A stretch of 64,000 bases of DNA from Cristatella mucedo (taxonomy: Eukaryota > Bryozoa > Phylactolaemata > Cristatellidae), in assembly GCA_009760855.2 (NCBI GenBank), contig WPIO01000051.1:1408501-1472500 (forward strand). The letters run 5' to 3'. The position numbers and the translations under genes were made by a program. The notes under the pieces are model-generated. The model was not told where the DNA came from and made no database searches. It saw only the letters and a program-made list of their open reading frames with translations. Positions 1 to 10,130 of this stretch are shown here, one piece after another. Every line of letters starts with the position of its first letter. Position 1 is the stretch's first letter.

Positions 1-189
1 TTAAGCTCGATTCTCCGACATCGTGCCCAAGGTACTATACTTCCCTCTGAAATAAGTGACACTTTTTAGGGTGCAATTTCAACTTAGCAGCCCTGAGGCG
101 GTCTAGTACTTCAGACAGCCTTTCCAGTTCGTGCTTAAAATATTGGCCAAAAATGCTCACATGACAAGCTCATAGCTCATAATCGAGGG

Positions 190-880
190 GCATCACAGTG
201 TTACACAGCAGAGTTTTGTATAGAGAATTCAAAGCCTAAGCAGCTTTTGGTACGCATCTGGTAGCCAACAGATTCATCTCACGCAACAAAGAGAAGGTGA
301 GAAGCATAGCTCAGTCAGAAAAGCAGTTGAGGTAGTGAGTTGTATGGAGGTAGCAGGTAAGGACGGCTGGAAAGGATGTGCCATAGTTCGGCGCGTGAGA
401 GTAGATGTTGTTGGGTAGAAATTATGGAAATGAGTTCCACGTTCTAAGACCTACAGAGCAAAAGCTTTCGTCGCCAAGATCTCTAAGTGGTGGAACGGAA
501 CAGATAATGTTTTGTCCATGGAGGACCTGAGGGCACGGGAAGGCTGAAACCGGTGTAGCAGTTTAGCTAGGCTTGAAGGAGTCGAGACGTGGCGTGGGCC
601 ATGTGGGTCAGCGTAAGAACTTTACTCAGTATCCGTTGATCAATCGGAAGCCATCGACGCTCCTTCCGTAAAGGAGACGCACTCGATCAAACCTCTGGAT
701 TTGTAAAATAGCTTTGCAGCCATATTCATTGCCAGCTGCAGTGGCCTAGTGGTGATTTGGTAGCTAAGTCAAAAGGAAATTCCAATGATCTAGCCGAGAC
801 AGAACCAAGGAGCTTGTCAAATTTTTTCAAGCCAACCTGGAATACAGTACTTAATCTTAGATAGGGATCGGATGTGATGG
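190..880 (-). mobile_element. LINE-B remnant (3' part)
   Basis: Decayed copy of the non-LTR element called LINE-B here. It aligns by eye along most of its length with 16300-16905, and its low end also with 31090-31312. Shared landmarks are a block about 'gtagccaacaga', 'cacaacaaagaga', 'ttgaggtagtgag' and 'aaaggatgtgcca', followed by 'ggtcagcgtaagaactt' and 'ggaagccatcg'. Frames are broken throughout and no intact domain remains. The family assignment is from internal similarity only. Confidence 0.6.
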
Positions 881-899
881 CTAGCTGCGGAAAGCAGTA

Positions 900-1699
900 T
901 TCTTAACGAAGCTTTCAAAATATAGGCAGCTGTCGAAGACGACATCTTAATTCTGAGCACAAGGTGATGATCGCACAACTGCATTACCTATTGGAAGAGC
1001 AAAACTTTCTAGTCCAGCCATATGCTTAGGGTATGAGTAGTAATTCGCTTTATCTTCTGTTTGGTCTGCTGTACCGCGAGAGCGAACCACTCCGGCGGAC
1101 GCCACTGAGGCGAGAACAGCGGACCCACTTGTAGCAGCTGCCTCCAAGCCAGCGTGCTGGCCATTCGGCCCGGTTCCGGGTTTCCTTAATAAACGGCATC
1201 TGCCTGAGCCGTCTTGATCTGTGTGAGACTGCCCACACAAACTGAACATCTTCGTTTAGTTTAAGGGAATTTGCTGACATCTAGGGTCGTCCAGCAAGGA
1301 TTGGCCCCGTTTCGCACTAACGGCCTTAGGACGAGAGTGCAGAAGCCACTGCAGCTTGCCAGTTATTATTGCATCGAACGCTGATGATACATTTAGCAGA
1401 ACTAGGACAGAGCAGTACCTCGATAAGGTTTGCTCAGAACGTCGCGGTAAATCCAAAGCAGAGCAGTTTCTGTGGAGTGGTTAGCTCTAATCCAGATTGG
1501 ACCTTGCTAGAAAAATCTGATGAACGTATGTATCAGTTTAGCTGCTGGACTACAACTCATGTAAGTGTCTTGGATAAGAATGGCAGAAATGAGACCAGAC
1601 AAAAGTTACTTAAGTTCTCACGATTCAAGTTCGCCTTCGTAATGATTGCCTTGACAAAAGCTCGTTTTAGACTGTTTGCATGTCCGTGTTTGTGTGCAG
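900..1699. other. No feature recognised
   Basis: Mixed-composition sequence with only short chance reading frames. A 144-codon + strand frame at 1369-1803 has no recognisable domain. Confidence 0.4.
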
Positions 1700-1822
1700 G
1701 TCTCGCTCGCTGTACTTGCGAATTACAGCAAATACTTACCACGGCTTGCACCGAGGCTGAAGCCAATCATCTTCAAGCTCAATTTAAGATGTGGAGGGAG
1801 TGAAAAAGTGACACGCACTTAG
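1700..1822 (+). CDS. Candidate 3'-terminal exon, unidentified
   Basis: A T-rich tract ending in 'tgtgtgcag' (1691-1699) resembles a splice acceptor. The frame that follows is open for 40 codons to a TAG at 1820-1822. It begins VSLAVLANYSKYLPRLAP, a non-repetitive and plausible protein-like composition. No family is recognised and no upstream exon was found. A longer 144-codon frame overlaps it in another phase, so at most one can be real. It may be a chance frame. Confidence 0.2.
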   Translation, partial: VSLAVLANYSKYLPRLAPRLKPIIFKLNLRCGGSEKVTRT

Positions 1823-2708
1823 TTGTTTGGGTCTGATTAGTCTTTGCATACTGTCACGTCTGAGATCGCATTTTCAAAACAAGGTGCCTCTGAGCAAGCC
1901 GTATGCAGAGCGAGCGCCTCGAGCAGTAGCGGCCTGTCGATTTAAGCAGTGTTGTCGCCAGCATAAAATAAGGTCGTAACTTTTCAAGGCCTACGAGGCT
2001 CTGCAAGAGCGCTGGACTTCAGAGCTTGCTCAAAGTGTTTTACATTAATGATTACTCGTTGGGAAATCCTGTAGACTCTGGAAGTTTTTTTTCGACGAAG
2101 TCCACGCGTTATGCTCAAGTAAAGCTAAAGACTACGAAATGTTGAGAGCAAAATCTATACACGGCTTCGCGAAGGGTCCACAAAAACTATATGAGGCAGC
2201 CACAGTTAAAAATTCGCGTTTCAACATGTATGCACCCAAATGAATCTCCGAGATCAGCTCACTTCTTGATCATTCTAGGCTGACGATTTTAATTCGTTTG
2301 GCCAGTAATCAATGGATCACTGACTGAGTTCTGGAAACTCAGTCAACTGGCAGACAATCTGTCAGGTCAGTTTTTTCTACCTAACTGTTCTTTTGATACA
2401 TCACTCAGCTGCACAATTTACCCGAGCTAGTGCAATGTGAACTTATTTTCATGCACAAACAATTAAGGTTGAATCTTTGCTCACTTCAAATTAAACACCT
2501 GGGCACAAAACATTGTATCTATATGAATTGTCTTCAGAGCTCCCTAGAATCAGTGGGTACTATGGCTACGGTTTCGTAGCAAGTGGCAGGTACCAGCTAT
2601 TGCCATAGCTTGTTCCAATTATTGTTCAGTTAGGAAGGTAGCAGCTGAGGCAAAGGGCATTCTTTGAAAACATAGAAAGGGAGAGAGAGGGAATAGGAGA
2701 TAGGGATG

Positions 2709-2772
<64 letters not shown>

Positions 2773-2785
2773 GGAGAGAGGGGAA
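2709..2785. repeat. (GA)n microsatellite
   Basis: Near-perfect AG/GA tract inside a longer purine-rich stretch (about 2675-2800). Chance frames crossing it read as serine/leucine repeats and are not genes. Confidence 0.95.
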
Positions 2786-2824
2786 AGCTGGAAGAGAGAG
2801 TGCAACTAAGTGAGAGATTTTTCA

Positions 2825-4391
2825 ATATATCTGCCGTTCAGTTGAGTGTTAATGCAAGCTCTTGAGAAGAGGAATGCGTGGCTTGATGTTCTAGATTTAA
2901 AGATCGGCTTAGCTAATACCTTAGCAACGTGTTTCTCAGTAGTTATTCATTTCTAGCTAGGGAAAGTCGCCGTGAGTGTGGTCAGCATAACAATTTACAT
3001 CCTCAATCTATCCAATCAATTTTCGGGCGTAAAATATCGAGGAGGTTCACTTCATGATGGGCTTACTGCTGTTGCCCGCTCTATGGAGGTCTACATTTCA
3101 AGATTTGTATATCCAAAAGGGTGAGCGCATGGTTGTAACTGCACCTGTTACTTGCAAGCACGCGCGCCATACAGACAACTATCCGAAGCCGTCCATTCAC
3201 ACAGACGTAAATACCAGGGTTTTTCATATTGCAGCCTAGAAATAGCTTACTTTTGTAAGCATGATTGCTCTAGAAATTTCAGATTCTCGGGTTTATTTAA
3301 GTGCATTCCTAAGTACTGAAAACAAGATCACTGTCTCCACACCTCTCTGAGAAGCAGCCCGTGGCATCGAGCAGCAATAAAGCGGCCGGGCTGAATTCTC
3401 CTGCGTCCGCTCAAGCTACGGATATCTATGGTATAGATAAAAGGGTGGACTACTTTCTGCATGGCTATGCCATAGATATACGCGTGTGTTAAATCTCCTT
3501 TTCCACGTTTGTACGGGAATCGCCATTGGGATTCTGACTCGTTTCCGGGGCGCGAACCGCAATTCCCGCGTGGTGCTGACGCTCGTGCGGGCCTGCTTCT
3601 GCTGGTGAGTCGTTCTAGCTGGTCCGTATGGCATTGGAATCTTTTAGTTACAAAGAGTTTACGAGACAAGCAGCTGACTCGAGCGCCGCTTCACGCCCGA
3701 GCCAAACTGCACCGCGCGTCTGCTCTCTCACTCATTCCGCTCGGCTCACACCTTCGCGGCTACAGCGGCAGCCGAAAGGGGCGCAATGCCGGTTGTAGGT
3801 ATAACTATATGCATATTCCGAGCCATAGCCGGTTTGTTATTTTTGAAAAAAAAATTCAGCGCCATGTCCGCGAATCATTGTCGAGAAAAGGAACGATGCG
3901 ATGTCTATTCGAACCTGTCAACGAGTGCTGCCCGGGTTACCTGCCGAAAACCGCGCCGTGGACGGGCGGTGCTAGTATAGAAGTGCCAAACGTGTGCTGT
4001 CGGTGCTGGTAAACTCAGCTTCGGCGCGTTTTAGCTTTCAAAAGCTACGGGTAGATACTTGACAGCAGACTTAACATAAGTAAGTAAGGAGGCGTGATGT
4101 TTAATAATTATAACAATAATGAAAAAGCATTGTATATCCCCATAAGAGAACAAAACGTGAAATTCGAAATACATGCTCGTAAGTATGTGTTTCCAAGTTG
4201 TATGGCGACAAATATAGTAACAATCTTGTTTTCGTCACCTACACGCTTTGGCAGCTTAAGTTGGCTTCTCTTGACTGCTGTCCCAGCCAGTCAGCTGGAC
4301 CAATTCAGGAGAATGGCACTTCAGGTAGGGTTAGGTTTCTATATTGTGTCACTTGGGCCAGATTGGTAAGTATGCAGTTTGACTAGCAAGA
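2825..4391. other. No feature recognised
   Basis: Includes a + strand frame of 167 codons at 3509-4012. Its composition is arginine/cysteine-rich and no domain is visible. It is probably non-coding. Confidence 0.4.
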
Positions 4392-4560
4392 TAGCCGTGA
4401 TGGCACACTAGCTAAGGCGGTTGCCTTTCATGACCTCGGTCCTGAGGTCATGGGTTTGAATCCTGCTGTGGGCGATCCTTTATCGCCACTGCAAGCGGTG
4501 GGGATAGCCGTAAAGGTTCTTCTGTCGCTATACAAAAGAGGCTGTTCAATCAGCTAGTAT
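4392..4560 (+). mobile_element. SINE-A copy (tRNA-derived)
   Basis: A head beginning 'agccgtgatggcacactag' resembles a tRNA A box, and 'gggtttgaatcc' is a B-box-like promoter element. The body 'gcgatcctttatcgc', 'gccgtaaaggttcttctg' and the end 'gctgttcaatcagctagta' recur in at least ten other places on both strands. Transcription by RNA polymerase III is the family norm for such elements. Confidence 0.8.
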
Positions 4561-5419
4561 TTTTTACACGATTCGTTAAGTATGTGTGGCAATTCCTTAA
4601 GTGTGTCTGGCAAATCGTTTTGTTGGGTTTTTTGGCACATGCAGGCTACATATCAGAGATCAATCCCAGTTGTAACTTCCCAGTGGACTCGGCGACTGCC
4701 TTTCCCAGCTCTATTTTACTGTCTACTGTCAAGCCTGGCCCCTGCTGATCTCATCTGGAAGTTTTCGACTTTAGGTCTATGAAGATGACTAGCCCTATAG
4801 ACGCTACACCCACCATCCCCATGGTGATATGCCTAGATTTGCTGCTGCACACCATAACTAGCATGATAAACACCTCATTGGCGGCAGGTTTTGTCCTGCA
4901 TCCTTCAAAGAGGCCATTATCAGGCTGCACATTAGTGATAACAATAATACTTTTGTATATCATACTTAGAAAAATTAATGTATATCTGCATGCTTTGCAA
5001 CTTACTCTAATGAAACTAGAGAATAAATATCCACGGGGTTATTGACTTGCTTAAAAAAGTCAACACAGGACGTATCAGAGCCACTTGACTCCTAGCAAGT
5101 GCATTCTACTGAGGATTTACTGTTCATCTTTGTACAGAGGCAGTGCTAGTACTTGTATAACGGCAGACTTCGGAATGTTGACTTAGGTGCAGTCTCTTTG
5201 CTAGTTCTTCTGGATCTCTTGCCCTCGACAACATTTGATATTTGATACCATTACTCACCAAGCCCTTTTAGTCGCCAGTCCTCTGCCTTCCAGCTCCCCG
5301 AATTCCGTCTTAACTCCCTTGCAGCTTGAAATGCCGATGATTGCACTAGGATGTAGCTATAGTTCTCAAATTGAATGCCAATTTGACCAACCTAATGGTT
5401 ATGTGCAAATATCAGTCAG

Positions 5420-5580
5420 AAAGTGAAAAACCTAACCCTTAAGCTGGGATCAGAAAGCACATCCTCTTTAGCCTCTGCATGTAAAATGTGTATCCTGCTC
5501 CAAATTGACTATTTGCTAGATGACTGCATCAGTTCCACGGTCAAGTCCAAAGTTCAGCTACATAAAATTTCAAAATTGTG
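5420..5580 (+). mobile_element. LINE-A reverse-transcriptase fragment, diverged
   Basis: It matches the LINE-A stretch seen intact at 15140-15260, in the order 'gcacatcctc', 'gtcatgttcc'-like and 'gatgactgcatcagttcc'. It is strongly diverged and frame-broken. Confidence 0.5.
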
Positions 5581-5990
5581 GGTGTTTAGATAAGGGTGCC
5601 ATAGACAAGTTACTCCAAATATTTGCAGCAGCCTGTCTAGACTTCTGAAGCTCGCTCTTTTTCAAGTTTTCCAGCCTGCATAATATATATATTTCTCGGT
5701 GTCTCTTCGGCTGTAACTCCACAAAGGCTGAGCGAGTCTTAGGGTCGCGAGATTCTAGAGAGCTCACAAAGCCTAAAGGCTTTTGAAATCCAATGCGATA
5801 GCTAACAGGCTCAATCCCACACAACGAAAAGAAAGTGTGTAGCTTAGCATCAGGGGGGGGGAGTTGAGGAAGTGGTAGCATAGAAGTAGCAGCCCTGCTG
5901 GCAAGCATAGGCTGGAGTCGGCAGTGGAAGATGTGTTGGTTCATAAGAATTGGCGAAGCAAGCTCCACAGTCTATGATCCACCGAGCGAA
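5581..5990 (-). mobile_element. LINE-B 3' fragment
   Basis: Contains the LINE-B 3' landmark 'ctgtaactccacaaag' (+ strand reading), then 'acaaagcctaaaggcttt' and 'cacacaacgaaaagaaag'. All match copies at 16280-16500 and 31060-31250. It lies back to back with the preceding + strand LINE-A fragment. Confidence 0.6.
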
Positions 5991-6147
5991 AAGTGCTGCT
6001 GCTAATTTTCTTTAGATACAAGAATGCAGGTGCTAATAGCTATGGCTAAGGATTTGTTTGTATCCTGCTAATAATAAGGTGCTTGCAAATCACGAAAAAA
6101 ATTGGCAGCTAGGCTTGTCTCTCGTTAGCGTTGCAACTGTAAACCAC

Positions 6148-6308
6148 CCCTGGTTCTTAGCCGAGGGGTAAGGTGCTTGCTCGTCACGACCCAGGTCGAA
6201 GGTTCGAGACCTGCAGTAGATGATCCTTTATTGCTCACTACAAGTGGCAGTTATAGCCGTTAAGGCTCTTCCACCACTATACAAATGAAGCTGTCGAATC
6301 AGCTAACC
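6148..6308 (+). mobile_element. SINE-A copy
   Basis: tRNA-like head with 'aggttcgagacctgcagt' as B box. The family body 'gatcctttattgc' and tail 'gctgtcgaatcagctaacc' follow. Confidence 0.75.
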
Positions 6309-6630
6309 AACACCGTTTTTCTCTCCGGCCTTCCTTTGCCCCCCATCAAGCAAAGCACCGACCTCGATGGTCTGTCAAGTCACTTTTAGGGTCTCTTCAT
6401 TCTCCTGCTCTGACATACCTATCAGAAATACTTGCTCCTTCAGCATGCCCTCGTACCATCCACTCTTCTTACTTGGTCGTTTAGTTATTCTCCTAACCAA
6501 TATCAAACTCTGTGGAGACTTGGCCTTCAGTTCCAAAAGCCTCGACTCTCTACTGACTGCCATCATGACATTCCCAGATTTGACAGACAGCAAGCTAAGC
6601 TAAAAACCTACCTGTTCATAGCCTTATTTT
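6309..6630 (+). mobile_element. LINE C-terminal remnant
   Basis: Broken frames show the C-terminal conserved block of CR1/L2-like ORF2. In order these are a fragment reading [19 protein letters not shown], a degraded serine-rich segment, and a degraded version of the 'tctactgactgcc...agattt' stretch. It ends about 300 bp before the first recognised MYG1 codon. Confidence 0.5.
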
Positions 6631-6847
6631 CTTTGTCTAAATGGATTGTCCTTTCTGTGCTTTTGAATGCCGGAGTTATGCATGTTATTGTGAATGACCA
6701 TCTCAGATGCACTCTTTCTAGCCTGTGTGAAGATCCTAGAAAGAGTGTTAGTTTTTTAGTGCTCTGCAAATGCATTATTATTTACCTGATTTGCAGTTCT
6801 TGCATACTATCATCAAATGTCGGATTGCTGTCCTTGCTTCATTGCAG

Positions 6848-6932
6848 CCCGTGTACTGGCAGCATCTGCGCCTTACCAGTACTGGCTATTCTGCTGTCAA
6901 AAGTGCTGTCCTCTGCCATACGAACTCTGAAA
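6848..6932 (+). other. MYG1: Possible N-terminal extension of MYG1 exon 1
   Basis: A strong acceptor-like sequence, 'ccttgcttcattgcag', ends at 6847. The 85 nt after it (one leftover base plus 28 codons) are open and in frame with the chosen MYG1 Met. They encode a basic, hydrophobic, acid-free run including [18 protein letters not shown], which fits a mitochondrial presequence. An upstream start exon would be required and was not identified. Confidence 0.35.
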
Positions 6933-7036
6933 ATGGTCAAGATCGGTACACACAACGGCACGTTCCACTGCGACGAAGCACTGGCCTGCGCCATGCTCAA
7001 GATGCTTCCTACATATGCCAATGCGGAGATTGTCAG
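6933..7036 (+). CDS. MYG1: MYG1 exon 1 (residues 1-35)
   Basis: Starts [18 protein letters not shown], the first conserved DHH-family metal-site block, and ends in AEIVR. The donor is 'cag|gtaata'. The intron is phase 2 and splits the Arg-35 codon. Confidence 0.93.
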
Positions 7037-8173
7037 GTAATAAAAACTGCACTCGATGGGAGGCATGCTTATGCGATGTAGTGTGGAATTCGGCAAAGCC
7101 CCTGTGCCGATTAGTTTCGTCACGAGTGAGTGTTCTGTCGCACTCTTCTCAAAGCCGCAATGGCTTTGGGTGTGCAGTTAGGGATTAACTGAATGCATGT
7201 CGCACAACAAATAGGATGTGATAACAATTGGTGAAGCAAGAGACCGGTTGTACAAGTAAAGAAGCAGCTGCTTGTGACTGTTGGAAAGGAGGTGCCTGAA
7301 TCAGCAGCAGGTGTGCAGAGATAGCATCGCTGTTTTACGAAACTGCAGGAGCCGAGTACAGCAGCCGTGAAACCACCAGCCAAAAGCATTTGTTGCAAAC
7401 AGTGCTTTAAAATAACGAGTAAAAGAGATGACAGCTTTCCCTTACTGACTGATTCATGTAGATAATAATAATAATTCATGTGTTATAGCATCCACAGAGA
7501 ACCCAATCTCTTACTTGGCACTTTACATTTGCTGTAAAGGAAGCATGATCGAATTGTTAGATCCAGTCGTTGCTGTATTCAAAAGAGCCAGGCCTTGGTG
7601 GGCCTTAAAGCTGGAACTGAGAATTTCGGCTTGCTTTTGCTGTTCAACCGGGAGCCCCTAATGATGCTCACACTTCATGACCAATCATGTCATGGGTTTG
7701 AGTCCTACAGCAGACAATTCTTTATTGCTCACTGCAAAGGGGGAATGGAAGGAGGGTACGATAGCCGATAGGGCTGTGCCGTTGCTACAGAAATAAGGCT
7801 GTTTAATCTGCTGGCCTGTATTTTGGATTATCATCAATTCAGCCTGTGTCATACTCTCAGCCGGTAAAACGTTTTAGGCTTTAGGTGCATAGGAACTGAA
7901 AGCACAGGCCTTAAAAGGTTTTGAGGCCGGTTAGGGATGCAGCTAACCCAACAGACTCAAGAGAAGCGGGTAGTGAAAGGGCAAGCCTGAGAAGCAAGTA
8001 TTTTGGTTAGTAATGAATATCTGAGGTGCTTGATGAATGCTTAAGGCTATTATCGAGTCAAGTCTGGCAAAATAGCTGTGCAGTCTAATACTGTAACCAA
8101 GGTATACGCATGTGACCTTGCACTATGGAATGTACAACAAGAATCTAGCCAGAGCAAGAGAATTATGCTTTGT

Positions 8174-8208
<35 letters not shown>

Positions 8209-10095
8209 ATTTGTATAGTGCCCTCAGGGAACTGAATCTTTAAAAAAAATGTAATTCATTTGTCTAGTGCCCTAAGAGAACTTAATATTTATTCAGGTGC
8301 TTCCCATATGCCAGGGGGGGCTCGAGCCCACGACCTCGGCTTGACCTTGGTCGGGGTGAGCACCTTAATAACTTGGACAAACCAGCTCTTTCTAGGCACT
8401 TGACAGGTGCTGTAAAGAAAGCATGACCAAATGATTAAAAAAATCTTTAGTGATTTAACAGCCTCATTCGTATAGTGGCAGAAGAGCCTTGTCGGCTGTC
8501 ACCACCTCGTGCAATTGGTAATACATTATCGCTCAACTGCAGGATTCGAACCCATGACCTCGGTCGTGACGAGCGAGCACCTTATCTTCTGGGCTATGGG
8601 TTATCACGACTCAGTAGTTAGTGGTAATTCGCAATGCCATCAAGCATAACATTGTTAGATGTGACATGCACAGGGTCGATATGGTTAGTAGCAGCAGTCA
8701 CAGTGTCAGCATGCTTAAGCACACGAAGAACGAATCACAAGGACCCGCTAAATGCTGTAAAAAACCAGGTATGTAAGCTTTTTTAAATGTTGTGTCAGGG
8801 GATATCGTGACGTCAGTTGGGAGTAAGTTCCGGGCTTGGGAGCATATGAACTAAAGGCGCAGTCTCCTATGGTTTTTAGGTTCGTACGAGGTATAGCTAA
8901 ACAATTTGAGTCAGAGAATTGGGTTGTATGGTGCTTGGCGTGGTGAGGGAGTAGTTCTGATAGGTAGGCTGGAGCCAGAGAATGAAGGGACCTAAAAATA
9001 GGTGACGGAACTTTGAAGTCGATAAGCTACTTTATTGGGAGCCAGTGCAGGTCGGCAAGAAGTGGTGTAATATGACAACTGCTCGACTCACGACAGACAA
9101 TCCTAGCTGCAGAGTTTTTAACCAACTGTAAGTGCCTGACAGGCTATAGAAGCACTCATGCTAGTAGGAGGCCCAGAAATACCCAAAAGTTTCGTAGTGA
9201 GTTACAGAAGTCGAGATGAGATGCTACAAATGCATGGATCAATTTGTATGTAGTATCCCTGTCTAAGCAAGCCCGCATTTTAGCAATGTTATGCAGCTCC
9301 AAACATGGATGGCAGCAAACTTTCTTTTAAACTGAATGGTGGTAAAACCAACTTATTAGTTATGGGCAAACCAAGTGTGATTCAGAAATTGGAAAACCCA
9401 ATGCTCAAAATCGGCTCTGCCAGCTTATCTCCTGTTGAATCTGCACGAAATCCAGTGTCCTGTTCAAAAGTGACCTTTCGTTAGACGACCACATCAGCTC
9501 CACAATCAAGTCTGCCTACTTTCAGCTACATAACATTGCTAAAATTACAATTCGGGCTTACTTAGACCTGAATACTACATCTAAATTGGTCCATGCATTT
9601 GTGACATTCCATCTCGACTTCTGTACCGTTAGTCGAGCATACCAGAATTTTACTAATATTACATCAGAATACAGGTAGACTTAACTGTGGAGCCGATCTG
9701 ATCATCTGGCAAACAGGTCTTTTGAAAAAGGCTGTGAAGATTAAATGCAGAGGCTACACAGGATGTTCTGGCCGAGCCAATTAATGAGTTGTGGGGAAGC
9801 AGGGTACCGGCAGGCATATGGCCTTTGACCAAGCACTGAGCTCTGCTGCTGCTGCTTGGGCTCCACGTGACCAAGATCTCCCCTTAACCACACGGAGGCC
9901 ATCGACTGTGTACATGTCTCATCGAAGTGACTGGCCCCTGGCTATCTGTGGAGGGCATTTGTGAATTGTAAGGTGAGATGGTTGCCTAGTCGTGCCAGCC
10001 ATGGTGTGGGTGGCCATCTCATAGAGCAGTGGCTTACCCTCTCTTTATTACACTGAAGTATGGGCTGCAGACTGAAAGGAGATTCCCGTGGAAGT

Positions 10096-10130
<35 letters not shown>

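Larger units (their letters stand above)
8165..9301 (-). mobile_element. LINE-A 3' half, interrupted by two SINEs
   Basis: Begins on the low side with the (TAA)n tail (8174-8208) and the LINE-A 3' terminus, 'tagtgccctcagggaactgaatctt'. It resumes at about 8393 with 'aggcacttgacaggtgctgtaaag' and again at about 8611 with 'atgcacagggtc'. It then runs through the C-terminal coding block to 'cattttagcaatgttatgc'. SINE-B and SINE-A copies sit inside it. Near 9135-9195 it carries a short segment not found in other LINE-A copies. Confidence 0.7.

Noticed and set aside
1369-1803. 144-codon + strand frame as a gene
   Set aside because: No domain, no repeat relationship and no supporting context. The alternative frame from 1700 has better splice context.
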